From: Gemmatimonadota bacterium
GTDB taxonomy: Bacteria; Gemmatimonadota; Gemmatimonadetes; Gemmatimonadales; GWC2-71-9
DNA: 39,420 nucleotides
Direction of reading: 5' to 3'
NCBI GenBank assembly: GCA_029862935.1
Contig: JAOTWK010000001.1
Location: forward strand, 1 to 39,420
Made by a program: the position numbers and the translations under genes. Positions 8,132 through 15,811 of this stretch are shown in pieces (positions within the stretch are counted from its first letter, which is position 1; each line of letters starts with the position of its first letter). The notes beneath the pieces are model-generated. The model had not been told where the DNA came from. It saw only the letters and a program-made list of their open reading frames with translations, and searched no databases.

Positions 8132-9377
8132 AGAGTATCGCGTCGTTCTTCTTCCCACGTCGCAGCCAGAGGAATCCTCCGGCCAGCAAGTGATCGGACC
8201 CGACGGTGTCATCTTCGCTGAGGGGCGCACCGTTCAAGTAAACGCCGCGTTGCGAGAGGAGGCGTCGTGCTTCGCTCTTGGATTTGCAGAGACCGGCGGC
8301 CATTGTGAGCTCCAGGCCATTCTTGGGAGAGGACAAGTCGACGGCGGCACTGGGGATCTCTCGCGAGAGCATACGCCACGTATCGGCACCAGCCGCTTTG
8401 GGATCGAGCTCACCAAAGAGAATGCGAGCGGCCTCCACCACCCCTGCCGCGACGTCGTCGCCATGAACGCGAGCGGTGAGGTCCAGCGCCAAGGCTCGAT
8501 GAGGTCTCCGGGTACTGGCATCGGCGTCATGGCGCTGCATCAAGTCGGTGATCTCTGACTCGGTGCGAAGGGTGAACACCCGTAAGTAGGACTGCACGTC
8601 GCGATCGTCGGTGTTGACCCAATGCTGGTAGAACGCGTACGGTGACGTTAACGATGGATCGAGCCACAACGCGCCTTCCTCGGTCTTGCCCGCCTTGGCG
8701 CCCGAGGCCGTTGTCAACAGCGGCGCTGACAAACCGTGCACTTCCGCCCCCTCGACCCGGCGCACCAGCTCCCGACCGGCAGTGATGTTCCCCCACTGAT
8801 CGGACCCGCCCAACTGGAGCTCACACTGCCGCGTTCGAAACAGCTGCAGGAAGTCATACGCCTGGAGCAGCATGTAGGTGAATTCCGTGAAGGAAATCCC
8901 TTCGTCGAGCCGGCTCTTGACCGACTCCTTCTGCAGCATGTACGACACCGTGAAGTGCTTCCCGGTGGATCGCAGGAACTCGAGGAGGTTGAGCGGGGCG
9001 AGCCACTCCGCGTTGTTCACGATTTCGGCCTGATGAGCTCCCGGTCCGAGATCGAGGAAGCGACCCATCTGCTGCCGCTGCCGCTCGACGTTGTCGTGGA
9101 CTACCCCTCCGTCGAGGAGAGGGCGCTCGCTACGCCGGCCGCTCGGATCACCGATCAATCCAGTGCCGCCACCCATCACGACGATCGGTTTGCCCCCTGC
9201 CCGCTGCAGGTGCGCAAGGAGCATAACCGGGACGAGATTCCCGACTTGGAGGCTGGGAGCCGTCGGGTCGAAGCCGACGTAGCCGGTGATCGGGCCTTGC
9301 GCGAGGCGCTCGGCGAGCCCCGGCGTCTGATCCTCCAGCAAACCACGCCACGTGAGCTCGTCGAGGAACTGTTTCAT
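8115..9377 (-). CDS. tyrS: Tyrosyl-tRNA synthetase
   Basis: A 420-residue class I synthetase that charges tRNA-Tyr. Diagnostic segments are GFDPTAPSL, MGGGTGLIGDPSG, SFTEFTYMLLQAYDF, QLGGSDQWGNI and a KMSKS-equivalent KAGKTEEG (228-235). An S4 RNA-binding domain occupies about residues 355-420. The HIGH motif reads QVGN (44-47): the second histidine to Asn is a known natural variant, while Gln for the first histidine is unusual. Start ATG at 9377 has no clear ribosome site. The 3' end overlaps the HIT gene by 17 bp. Upstream, at 9393-9403, lies a short perfect inverted repeat (GTCAC-T-GTGAC). No T-box leader is seen. Confidence 0.97.
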   Translation of the reverse strand: MKQFLDELTWRGLLEDQTPGLAERLAQGPITGYVGFDPTAPSLQVGNLVPVMLLAHLQRAGGKPIVVMGGGTGLIGDPSGRRSERPLLDGGVVHDNVERQRQQMGRFLDLGPGAHQAEIVNNAEWLAPLNLLEFLRSTGKHFTVSYMLQKESVKSRLDEGISFTEFTYMLLQAYDFLQLFRTRQCELQLGGSDQWGNITAGRELVRRVEGAEVHGLSAPLLTTASGAKAGKTEEGALWLDPSLTSPYAFYQHWVNTDDRDVQSYLRVFTLRTESEITDLMQRHDADASTRRPHRALALDLTARVHGDDVAAGVVEAARILFGELDPKAAGADTWRMLSREIPSAAVDLSSPKNGLELTMAAGLCKSKSEARRLLSQRGVYLNGAPLSEDDTVGSDHLLAGGFLWLRRGKKNDAILFTTAL

Positions 9378-9448
9378 GCGCGAAGGTTACGTGTCACTGT
9401 GACGCCTGGCAAGCGAAACGAAGGGGGCTTACGTTATATGGTTGAGCG

Positions 9449-11632
9449 ATGAATTACGACGAGTTCTTTAGACGCGCGAGCGACCGCCTCCAGTCGGCAG
9501 CCCCATGGCGGCGTGTCCCGAAATGGACGCAGCCGCTCCTGTACACGGGGATCGTCGCCGGCATGCTGGGTCTCGGAATCGTGTTTGGGTCCTGGACCCG
9601 CGCCTGCGCTGGAGGCGCATGCCCCTCGATCGCGGTATTGGACACCTACCGGCCGCAGCAAGCGCTCAAGGTGTATGCGGCGGACGGTCGACTGATCCAG
9701 GAAGTGGGAGTCGAGCATCGCACGGTCGTGGGTGCCGACGATATCGCACCTGCCGTACGTGCCGCCTTCCTCGCCGCCGAGGACAAGCGCTTCTATCAGC
9801 ACGGCGGCATCGACTTCCGGCGAATCTTCGGCGCGCTCCGCGCCAACGTCCTCGCGCTCGGATACGAAGAAGGATTCTCGACCATCACGATGCAGCTTGC
9901 AAGGAACGTGTGGAGTGACCAGCTCCCGAGCGGCAAGACGCTCCGTCGCAAGATCCGTGAGATGCGAGTGGCACTTGAGCTGGAAAAGACGTACGAGAAG
10001 AACCGGATTCTCGAACTCTATCTCAACCAAGTCTTCCTGGGAGGCAGCGCGCACGGCGTGGAGGCGGGAGCCCAGCGGTATTTCGGTCGGTCGGCTCGCG
10101 AGTTGAACCCGGCGGAAGCCGCGCTGCTGGCAGGAATGCTCCCGGGTCCCAACAACTACGATCCTCGGCGCTTTCCCGACCGTGCCGTCCGTCGGCGCAA
10201 TCTGGTGCTCAACGTCATGCGGGATCAGGGCTACCTCTCCGACGTCGATGCCGAACGCTGGAAGGCGTATCCGCTCGTCGTGAGTTCGCGTGAGGATTTC
10301 GGAGATGTCGCGCCCTATTTCGTCGAATGGGTCAGGCAGCAGCTGTATGCCCGTTTCGGAAACGCGATCTACGAGCGTGGCTACCGCGTCTACACGACGT
10401 TGGATCTCGATATGCAGCTCGCCGCTGAACGCGTGCTCGAGCAGCAGCTGGAACGCATCGAGGCAGGGGAGTTCGGCCCGTACCACCACGCCAGCTACCG
10501 GGAACTCACCGAAACGGACGGTGCCGAAACCGAGAAGCTGACACTGACGCCGTATTTGCAGGGATCACTCGTCACGCTCGACGTGGACTCTGGATACGTC
10601 CGTGCCATGGTCGGCGGGCGGGATTTCGACCAGTCTGAGTGGAATCGTGTGACGCAAGCCGAGCGACAGGCAGGCTCGACGTTCAAGCCCTTCGTGTTCA
10701 GTGCCGCAATCCGGGCGAACAAACCGGCGAGTCATATGATCGATGACGCGCCCATCAGCATCATGCAGAACGACACCATGCCGTGGGAGCCCCAGAACTT
10801 TGACGAACGCTTCTACGGCCCGATGACGATTCGACGAGGGCTCGCACTGTCGCGGAATCTGGTTGCCATTCGTCTCGGTCGGGAAATCGGGGTTCAGGCG
10901 GTCATCGGAGAAGCGGCCCGATACGGACTTTCCACGCCGCTCCCGCGGTTCCCCTCGTTGTTCATCGGATCAGCGTCGGTGATTCCGCTCGAGATGGCGT
11001 CGGCCTATACGTCGTTTGCCACCCTGGGGACACAGGCGGCACCCGTAGCCATCCTGCGCGTCGAGGACGTGGAAGGGAACATCGTGTGGGAGCCACGGGT
11101 GCGGCGCACGCGAGTCATGGATCGCGAGCATGCCTGGATTCTGACGAACATGCTCCAGGGCGTTGTGGATGGTGGCACGGCGACGGGTGCCGTACGCGTG
11201 CGCGGTCAGTTTCCGCACCCGATGGGCGGAAAGACCGGGACAACCAACGACGGCACCGACGTGTGGTTCATCGGGTTCACACCGAAGCTCGTGACAACCG
11301 TGTGGATCGGGTTCGACGAGCCTCTGAAGATCAAGGCGAACGCGCAGGGTGGACTTCTCGCTGCGCCCGCGTGGGCGGACTATATGCGCGAGGTCTATGA
11401 ACGCCGGCCGCAACCGGCTGGGTGGGCCCGACCCGAGGGTCTCCACCTCGCGCGAATCGACAACACGACTGGGTACCTGGCCACCGACTTCTGTCCGCGG
11501 CAGACGGTGTACTTCGAGTGGTTCATTCCCGGCACGGCTCCGACGGAATTCTGTCCTTACCACAACCCGCTGAGCCGCATCATTACCATGGAACCGCGCG
11601 GGGAATCCGATATCCGAGGGGGGCGCGACTGA
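9449..11632 (+). CDS. Class A penicillin-binding protein (PBP1a-type transglycosylase/transpeptidase)
   Basis: A 727-residue bifunctional peptidoglycan synthase. A single transmembrane anchor lies at about 28-50. The GT51 domain shows AAEDKRFYQHGGIDFRR with catalytic Glu111, TITMQLARN, and LELYLNQVFLGG. The transpeptidase domain has the nucleophile Ser410 in AGSTFKPF, a SRN motif at LSRNLV and KTGTTNDGTDVWFIG (Lys595). The enzyme polymerises and cross-links glycan strands in the periplasm. The start ATG at 9449 has no Shine-Dalgarno sequence, and a TATATG box lies just 9 nt upstream at 9435-9440, so a short or absent leader is possible. The downstream amidohydrolase appears to overlap its stop. 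Confidence 0.95.
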   Translation: MNYDEFFRRASDRLQSAAPWRRVPKWTQPLLYTGIVAGMLGLGIVFGSWTRACAGGACPSIAVLDTYRPQQALKVYAADGRLIQEVGVEHRTVVGADDIAPAVRAAFLAAEDKRFYQHGGIDFRRIFGALRANVLALGYEEGFSTITMQLARNVWSDQLPSGKTLRRKIREMRVALELEKTYEKNRILELYLNQVFLGGSAHGVEAGAQRYFGRSARELNPAEAALLAGMLPGPNNYDPRRFPDRAVRRRNLVLNVMRDQGYLSDVDAERWKAYPLVVSSREDFGDVAPYFVEWVRQQLYARFGNAIYERGYRVYTTLDLDMQLAAERVLEQQLERIEAGEFGPYHHASYRELTETDGAETEKLTLTPYLQGSLVTLDVDSGYVRAMVGGRDFDQSEWNRVTQAERQAGSTFKPFVFSAAIRANKPASHMIDDAPISIMQNDTMPWEPQNFDERFYGPMTIRRGLALSRNLVAIRLGREIGVQAVIGEAARYGLSTPLPRFPSLFIGSASVIPLEMASAYTSFATLGTQAAPVAILRVEDVEGNIVWEPRVRRTRVMDREHAWILTNMLQGVVDGGTATGAVRVRGQFPHPMGGKTGTTNDGTDVWFIGFTPKLVTTVWIGFDEPLKIKANAQGGLLAAPAWADYMREVYERRPQPAGWARPEGLHLARIDNTTGYLATDFCPRQTVYFEWFIPGTAPTEFCPYHNPLSRIITMEPRGESDIRGGRD

Positions 11633-12906
11633 GCTTCCTGCGGATCACCGCGGGAACCCTTTGGCCCATCACCAGGACACCGATCGACCAGGGGGCGGTC
11701 TTGGTCGACAGCGACGGCCGCATTGCTGCCGTTGGACCTGATCACGCCGTGCCCCATCCCCCTGGAACCCGTGCGCTCGCGTTCCCCACCGCCCTGGTGC
11801 TGCCGGGATTCGTGAATCTGCACACGCATCTCGAGCTCCACGCCTTGCGTGGGTCAGTTGTGGCGAGCGATTTCTCCGCGTGGATCCAACAGATGCGGCG
11901 AATTCGGGATACGGCGAGTGCCGACACCTACGCCGCCTCGGCGGAGGCAGGCTTGCGGGAGGCTTGGCGGTACGGGACGACGACGGTCGTTGACACCGGA
12001 GTGAGCGGCGCGACGGTCGCCGCGTTGAAACGGGGCCGCGGGCGCGGGCTCTTCTTCCAGGAGGCCATCGGACCGGACCCGGCTCAGGCGGCACGCCTCT
12101 TGAGCGAGTTGGCGGAGACAATCGCCGCGCGCCGTTCGGCGGCATCCCCGCGCGTGCGAATCGGGTTGTCACCCCATGCTCCCTATACGGTGAGCCCGGA
12201 GCTGCTGACGGGCTGTGTCGCGCTCGCACGCCGCGAGCAACTTCCGCTCGCGATGCACCTTGCCGAATCGGTCGCCGAGAGTCAGTTCGTAACTAGGGGA
12301 GAGGGTCCGTTTGCCGCGGCGTGGCGCGAGCGGGGACTGCCACTTCCGCCCTCAGCGGCCTCACCCATCGCATATGCCGACCGCGCCGGGCTGCTGCGCC
12401 CCGGCACGCTGGTGATCCACGCCGTCCAGGTGGATGACAGTGATGTGCTCCGGCTCCATGATACCGGGGCGGCGGTGGTAGCCTGCCCGCGGTCCAACCG
12501 ATACCATGGGCATGGAGATCCGTCTCTCGGAGCCCTGGACCGGGCCAAGGTGCGATGGGGTCTAGGGACTGACTCCGGGGTGAGCGTGGACACGCTGGAT
12601 TTGCTGGCTGAGGCGCGGCTGGCTCGGGCGATCGGAGGGATGTCTGCCGCAGACGCCGTTCGGTGCATCACGATTGAGGCCGCGCGAGGGCTAGCGTGGG
12701 AGGCGGAGATCGGCTCGCTGGAACCCGGGAAATGGGCGGATCTGGTTGTATTGGAGCTGGAGGCACCCTCACCTGAGCCCGAGGTGCTTGCCGATCGCGT
12801 CCTGAGCAGGGGAGGGGAGGCGATGATCGCCACGTTTGTGGAAGGCCGAGAGGTGTGGAGTCCGGATGACGGCAGCCTAGGTGCCGCACCGCAGACGGCG
12901 GAATGA
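11629..12906 (+). CDS. Amidohydrolase (aminodeoxyfutalosine/S-adenosylhomocysteine deaminase-like)
   Basis: About 425 residues of the metal-dependent amidohydrolase family. From the proposed start, the ligands are His65 and His67 (FVNLHTHLEL), His183 (SPHAPYT), His210 with Glu213 (MHLAES), His264 and Asp315 (GLGTDSG). The group deaminates or hydrolyses nucleosides and includes MqnX of the futalosine menaquinone route and MtaD/SsnA; the exact substrate is unclear. The reading frame is open long before 11629 but family proteins start near SFLRITAGTLWPI, where no ATG, GTG or TTG exists. A CTG at 11629, overlapping the PBP stop as CTGA and preceded by GAGGGG, is the best start; the only nearby alternatives are GTG codons at 11518 and 11422. 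Confidence 0.85.
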   Translation: MSFLRITAGTLWPITRTPIDQGAVLVDSDGRIAAVGPDHAVPHPPGTRALAFPTALVLPGFVNLHTHLELHALRGSVVASDFSAWIQQMRRIRDTASADTYAASAEAGLREAWRYGTTTVVDTGVSGATVAALKRGRGRGLFFQEAIGPDPAQAARLLSELAETIAARRSAASPRVRIGLSPHAPYTVSPELLTGCVALARREQLPLAMHLAESVAESQFVTRGEGPFAAAWRERGLPLPPSAASPIAYADRAGLLRPGTLVIHAVQVDDSDVLRLHDTGAAVVACPRSNRYHGHGDPSLGALDRAKVRWGLGTDSGVSVDTLDLLAEARLARAIGGMSAADAVRCITIEAARGLAWEAEIGSLEPGKWADLVVLELEAPSPEPEVLADRVLSRGGEAMIATFVEGREVWSPDDGSLGAAPQTAE

Positions 12907-12966
12907 CCCGTCTCTCAACAACGCCGTGACAGTGGGGTAGGATGGTCAGGAGTGTAACACGTCCTA

Positions 12967-12995
12967 TTGCAATACCTTAGGCGGGACGGTAGACT
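12967..12995 (+). promoter_or_regulatory. Candidate promoter of the HNH nuclease gene
   Basis: TTGCAA, a 17-bp spacer and TAGACT give a plausible sigma70-type promoter with a start near 13003. The -35 element is part of a perfect 10-bp palindrome (TATTGCAATA, 12965-12974) that could be an operator. A second, weaker candidate lies upstream (TCAACA, 17 bp, TAGGAT, ending near 12944). Confidence 0.35.
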
Positions 12996-13010
12996 TATCG
13001 AGTCCGACCT

Positions 13011-13048
13011 CCCGCCCCATCCTCGCAAGGACGTGGCGGGTTTTGTTG
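13011..13048 (+). terminator. Terminator-like hairpin in the HNH gene leader
   Basis: CCCGCC (13011-13016) pairs with GGCGGG (13035-13040); inside, TCCT (13020-13023) pairs with AGGA (13028-13031) around a CGCA tetraloop, with a 3x3 internal loop. TTTTGTTGT follows directly, as in an intrinsic terminator. It ends only about 20 nt before the HNH start codon, so it may terminate read-through from the upstream operon or attenuate the HNH gene. An upstream GGCGGG (12980-12985) can pair with the same CCCGCC and would act as an anti-terminator in longer transcripts. Confidence 0.55.
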
Positions 13049-13067
13049 TAGATGGATTGGAGCGAAT

Positions 13068-13619
13068 GTGCGCTGCCTAACGCTGAACGCGTCCTTCGAG
13101 CCACTGACCTTGGTACCGGTCCGCCGGGCGCTTCGTCTCGTCATTGATGGCAAGGCGGAGATCGTCGAGGCTGATGACGGGCGGTTGGTGCGCAGTGCGC
13201 GGCTCAGCCTTCCCCATCCAGCCGTCATCCGACTCGTCCGATTCGTGCACGTGCCGCGGAAGTTCCGGAGACAGGTGACGAACACCTTCCTCTTCGCGCG
13301 GGACCATTACATGTGTCAGTTCTGCGCTCGGGGGGAACGGGAACTCGGGTTCCGCGAGTGTCTCACGCGAGATCACATCGTGCCGCTCTCGCGGGGCGGA
13401 ACGAACGACTGGTCCAACGTGGTCACGGCGTGCTCGACCTGCAACACGCGCAAGGGGAACAGACTGCCCGAGGAATGCGGGTTACAGTTGCGTTCGGTCC
13501 CCGGCGAGCCGCATTTCGTGTATCTCACGTGGGCCGTGCGACGGCTCACCCCGATTCAGGAGAAGTACATCCGCCTGTTTTACGGCCGCGAAACACTGAC
13601 ACAGCTTAAGCTTTCATAA
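13068..13619 (+). CDS. HNH endonuclease family protein
   Basis: A 183-residue protein with a C-terminal HNH fold: Cys83 and Cys86 (MCQFC), Asp102-His103 in TRDHIVPLSRGG, Asn117 and Cys122/Cys125 in NVVTACSTCNTRKG. The four cysteines probably hold a structural zinc and His103 is the expected catalytic base. The N-terminal part (MRCLTLNASFEPLTLVPVRR) is characteristic of a widespread bacterial HNH group of unknown biological role, usually single-copy and not linked to restriction methylases; none is present here either. Start GTG at 13068 has GGAG 7 nt upstream. The leader contains a terminator-like hairpin. Confidence 0.88.
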   Translation: MRCLTLNASFEPLTLVPVRRALRLVIDGKAEIVEADDGRLVRSARLSLPHPAVIRLVRFVHVPRKFRRQVTNTFLFARDHYMCQFCARGERELGFRECLTRDHIVPLSRGGTNDWSNVVTACSTCNTRKGNRLPEECGLQLRSVPGEPHFVYLTWAVRRLTPIQEKYIRLFYGRETLTQLKLS

Positions 13620-13652
13620 CTGGAACAGCTGTCACGTCCGGCAGTGCCTGCA

Positions 13653-13676
13653 GCCCCGGGCCAGGTGCCACGGGGC
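13653..13676 (+). other. GC-rich hairpin between the HNH gene and yjbQ
   Basis: GCCCCG (13653-13658) pairs with CGGGGC (13671-13676), and GGC (13659-13661) with GCC (13667-13669), leaving a CAGGT loop and one bulged A. There is no T-run after it, so it is not a standard intrinsic terminator. It lies in the 111-bp gap after the HNH stop and could serve as an mRNA end or a processing signal. Confidence 0.4.
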
Positions 13677-13730
13677 CGGCTCGGGCTTGGGCGGAATCTT
13701 GATGACCCGTCGACGCACACGAGGAAGAGG

Positions 13731-14150
13731 ATGACATCCCACACCGAGTACCTCTGGTTCAACACCAAGAAGCGGCAAGAGATCATCGACATCACCGACG
13801 AGGTGGAAGAGCAGCTCGAGGCGAGCGGGATTCGCGAGGGGTTTGTGTTGGTGTCGGCGATGCACATCACGGCATCCGTCTTCGTGAACGACCACGAATC
13901 CGGGCTATGGCATGACATTCTCGAGTGGCTCGAGAACACCGTGGCCCCCTGGGAGCCGGACCGATATCGGCACAACCTGACGGGGGAAGACAACGGCGCC
14001 GCTCATCTGCGCAGCTTGACCATCGGGCACGAGGTCATCGTGCCCGTCACGAAGGGCAAGTTGGATTTGGGCCCCTGGCAGCGAGTGTTCTACGGTGAGT
14101 GGGATGGTCGGCGCAAGAAGCGGGTGATCATCAAGGTGCTCGGCGAGTGA
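13731..14150 (+). CDS. yjbQ: YjbQ/UPF0047 family protein (secondary thiamine-phosphate synthase type)
   Basis: A 139-residue protein matching the whole YjbQ family (about 135-140 residues). Key parts are [19 protein letters not shown] (His45), the acidic [10 protein letters not shown] stretch, [19 protein letters not shown] (His92, His100) and the end [17 protein letters not shown]. coli YjbQ has weak thiamine-phosphate synthase activity; the true in vivo role of the family is unsettled. The ATG at 13731 sits just after GAGGAAGAGG, and starting earlier would add a 29-residue low-complexity extension absent from the family. A canonical ThiE is encoded at 27725. Confidence 0.92.
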   Translation: MTSHTEYLWFNTKKRQEIIDITDEVEEQLEASGIREGFVLVSAMHITASVFVNDHESGLWHDILEWLENTVAPWEPDRYRHNLTGEDNGAAHLRSLTIGHEVIVPVTKGKLDLGPWQRVFYGEWDGRRKKRVIIKVLGE

Positions 14151-14239
14151 GCCCGCGTGGGAACAGGCCACCATGCATTTGCTTGTAGGGCATCCCGGAG
14201 TTGGCTAGGTTAAAAGGTTACGGGCGTGGAGGAGGAGGA

Positions 14240-15811
14240 TTGCAGGCGCATCAGCTGGCGGGATTGTTCGAGCAACGGGTTCGCCAACACCCGGCACGGG
14301 AATGTCTGGTGATGGGTGATCGGCGTCTCACCTATGAGCAGGTGGGCGCCGAGAGTATGGCGTTGGCATCGGCGCTCGAAGGGCTTGGACTCGAGAGCGG
14401 CGATCGTTTGGCGGTCGACCTCCCCAATTGGCCGGAATGGGTGATCACGCTGCTCGCGAGTGCGCGGGTTGGCGCGGTCTTCGTTCCGCTCTATCCCTCA
14501 CTCGGCTACCACGAGCTCAAGTATCAGCTCCGCAATGCCGAGGCCAGCCTGGCTGTGGCTGCAGAGTCACTGGGCGATGTGGACTATCTGGAGCTGTTCG
14601 AGGATCTGATCGGTGAGCTTCCGGATCTCCACTACCTGGTAACGGTTGGTCGGGAAGACTTCTGGTACGACGATCGCGTCTTCCAATTCCGCGATCTGTT
14701 GACCAGAGGGAAGCGGGGGCAGACTCCGGTCGCCGCGCTCGACGCGGCGGAGGCTCCGCTGGCGACCATCTACACGTCCGGAACCATGGGCAAGCCAAAG
14801 GGCGTGGTCCTGACGCACCAAAACCTCATGCATACGGCGCTGAGCGTGGCGGATGCGCTGGGGCAGGGCGAATCAGATCGAGTGCTCGCGTCGGTCCCGT
14901 TCTTCACCGTGTTCGGCTTGCAGTCGGCAGTGATGACGCTGCTCACTGGTGGGACGATCGTGCTTCAGGGACCGTTTGAGCCGGTGAACGCGCTCGAGCT
15001 TATCGAGCGCGAACGGATCACGGTCTTCCACGGCGTGCCCACCATGTTCCAGCTCCTGATGGCCGAGGCGTCATTCGGAAGCCGGAATCTCTCCACCGTT
15101 CGAACCGGCATCGTGGCCGGAAGCCCGGTCTCCGTTGACCTGGTGCGACGGATTCGGCGGTGGAACGACGTCCAAATCGCTTATGGACTGACGGAAACCG
15201 GTCCGACGGTTTCGATCACGCGGTTCGAGGATACACCCGAACGGCGCGAGCGGACTGTCGGCAGGCCAATCCCGAAAACGGAAGTACGGGTGGTGGATCT
15301 GGTGTCGGGCTCTCTGCACGGTCCGGAGTCGGTAGGCGAGTTGGCGGTCCGCGGTCCCAACGTCATGCGGGGGTACCACCGCATGCCGTCGGCGACCAAG
15401 AAAGCGTTCACCACGGATGGGTTCTTTCTCACCGGCGATCTTGCGAGCGTTGACGAAGACGGCTACGTGAGCATCGTCGGTCGCTGCAAAGCGATGATCA
15501 TTCGCGGTGGGTACAACGTCTTTCCGCGGGAAATCGAAGACATCCTTCGTACTCACCCAGGCGTGGATGACGCGTGCGTGATCGGCATTCCCAATGAAGT
15601 GCTCGGGGAGCTGATCTGTGCGTGTGTCATTCCCGTCGAGGGTGCGATCGTGACGGGGGATGAACTCAAGGACTTCTGCCGCGAACACGTTGCAGACTAC
15701 AAAGTCCCGGACTGTGTGCGCTTCTTCGACACCTTCCCGATGACCGGGAGCGGGAAGGTGAAACGACAGGAGCTCGCGCAGGTCGTGGGACTGGAACTGA
15801 GTACGACGTGA
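14240..15811 (+). CDS. AMP-forming acyl-CoA ligase (long-chain fatty-acid-CoA ligase-like)
   Basis: A 523-residue ANL-superfamily enzyme that adenylates a carboxylic acid and transfers it to CoA. Motifs: P-loop-like [11 protein letters not shown] (from Tyr178), YGLTETGP (from Tyr315), [33 protein letters not shown] and the C-terminal catalytic Lys506 in [10 protein letters not shown]. FadD-like length and order suggest a fatty or aryl acid substrate, but specificity is not readable. I choose TTG at 14240, which follows a GGAGGAGGAGGA run at good distance; a TTG at 14201 is also in frame but has poor spacing to GGAG and would add 13 Gly/Arg-rich residues. The stop overlaps the GTG of the NYN gene by 4 bp. 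Confidence 0.9.
   Translation: MQAHQLAGLFEQRVRQHPARECLVMGDRRLTYEQVGAESMALASALEGLGLESGDRLAVDLPNWPEWVITLLASARVGAVFVPLYPSLGYHELKYQLRNAEASLAVAAESLGDVDYLELFEDLIGELPDLHYLVTVGREDFWYDDRVFQFRDLLTRGKRGQTPVAALDAAEAPLATIYTSGTMGKPKGVVLTHQNLMHTALSVADALGQGESDRVLASVPFFTVFGLQSAVMTLLTGGTIVLQGPFEPVNALELIERERITVFHGVPTMFQLLMAEASFGSRNLSTVRTGIVAGSPVSVDLVRRIRRWNDVQIAYGLTETGPTVSITRFEDTPERRERTVGRPIPKTEVRVVDLVSGSLHGPESVGELAVRGPNVMRGYHRMPSATKKAFTTDGFFLTGDLASVDEDGYVSIVGRCKAMIIRGGYNVFPREIEDILRTHPGVDDACVIGIPNEVLGELICACVIPVEGAIVTGDELKDFCREHVADYKVPDCVRFFDTFPMTGSGKVKRQELAQVVGLELSTT

Noticed and set aside
9393..9403. Perfect inverted repeat GTCAC-T-GTGAC upstream of tyrS
   Set aside because: Arms of 5 bp are expected by chance at this frequency, and nothing else supports an operator.
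12907..13067. HEARO-type or other known structured RNA linked to the HNH gene
   Set aside because: The HNH protein is not the IsrB/HEARO-associated type and the leader is too short; only a simple hairpin is supported.
13068..13619. HNH nuclease as part of a restriction system
   Set aside because: No methylase or other restriction subunit lies nearby, and the protein belongs to a widespread orphan HNH group.
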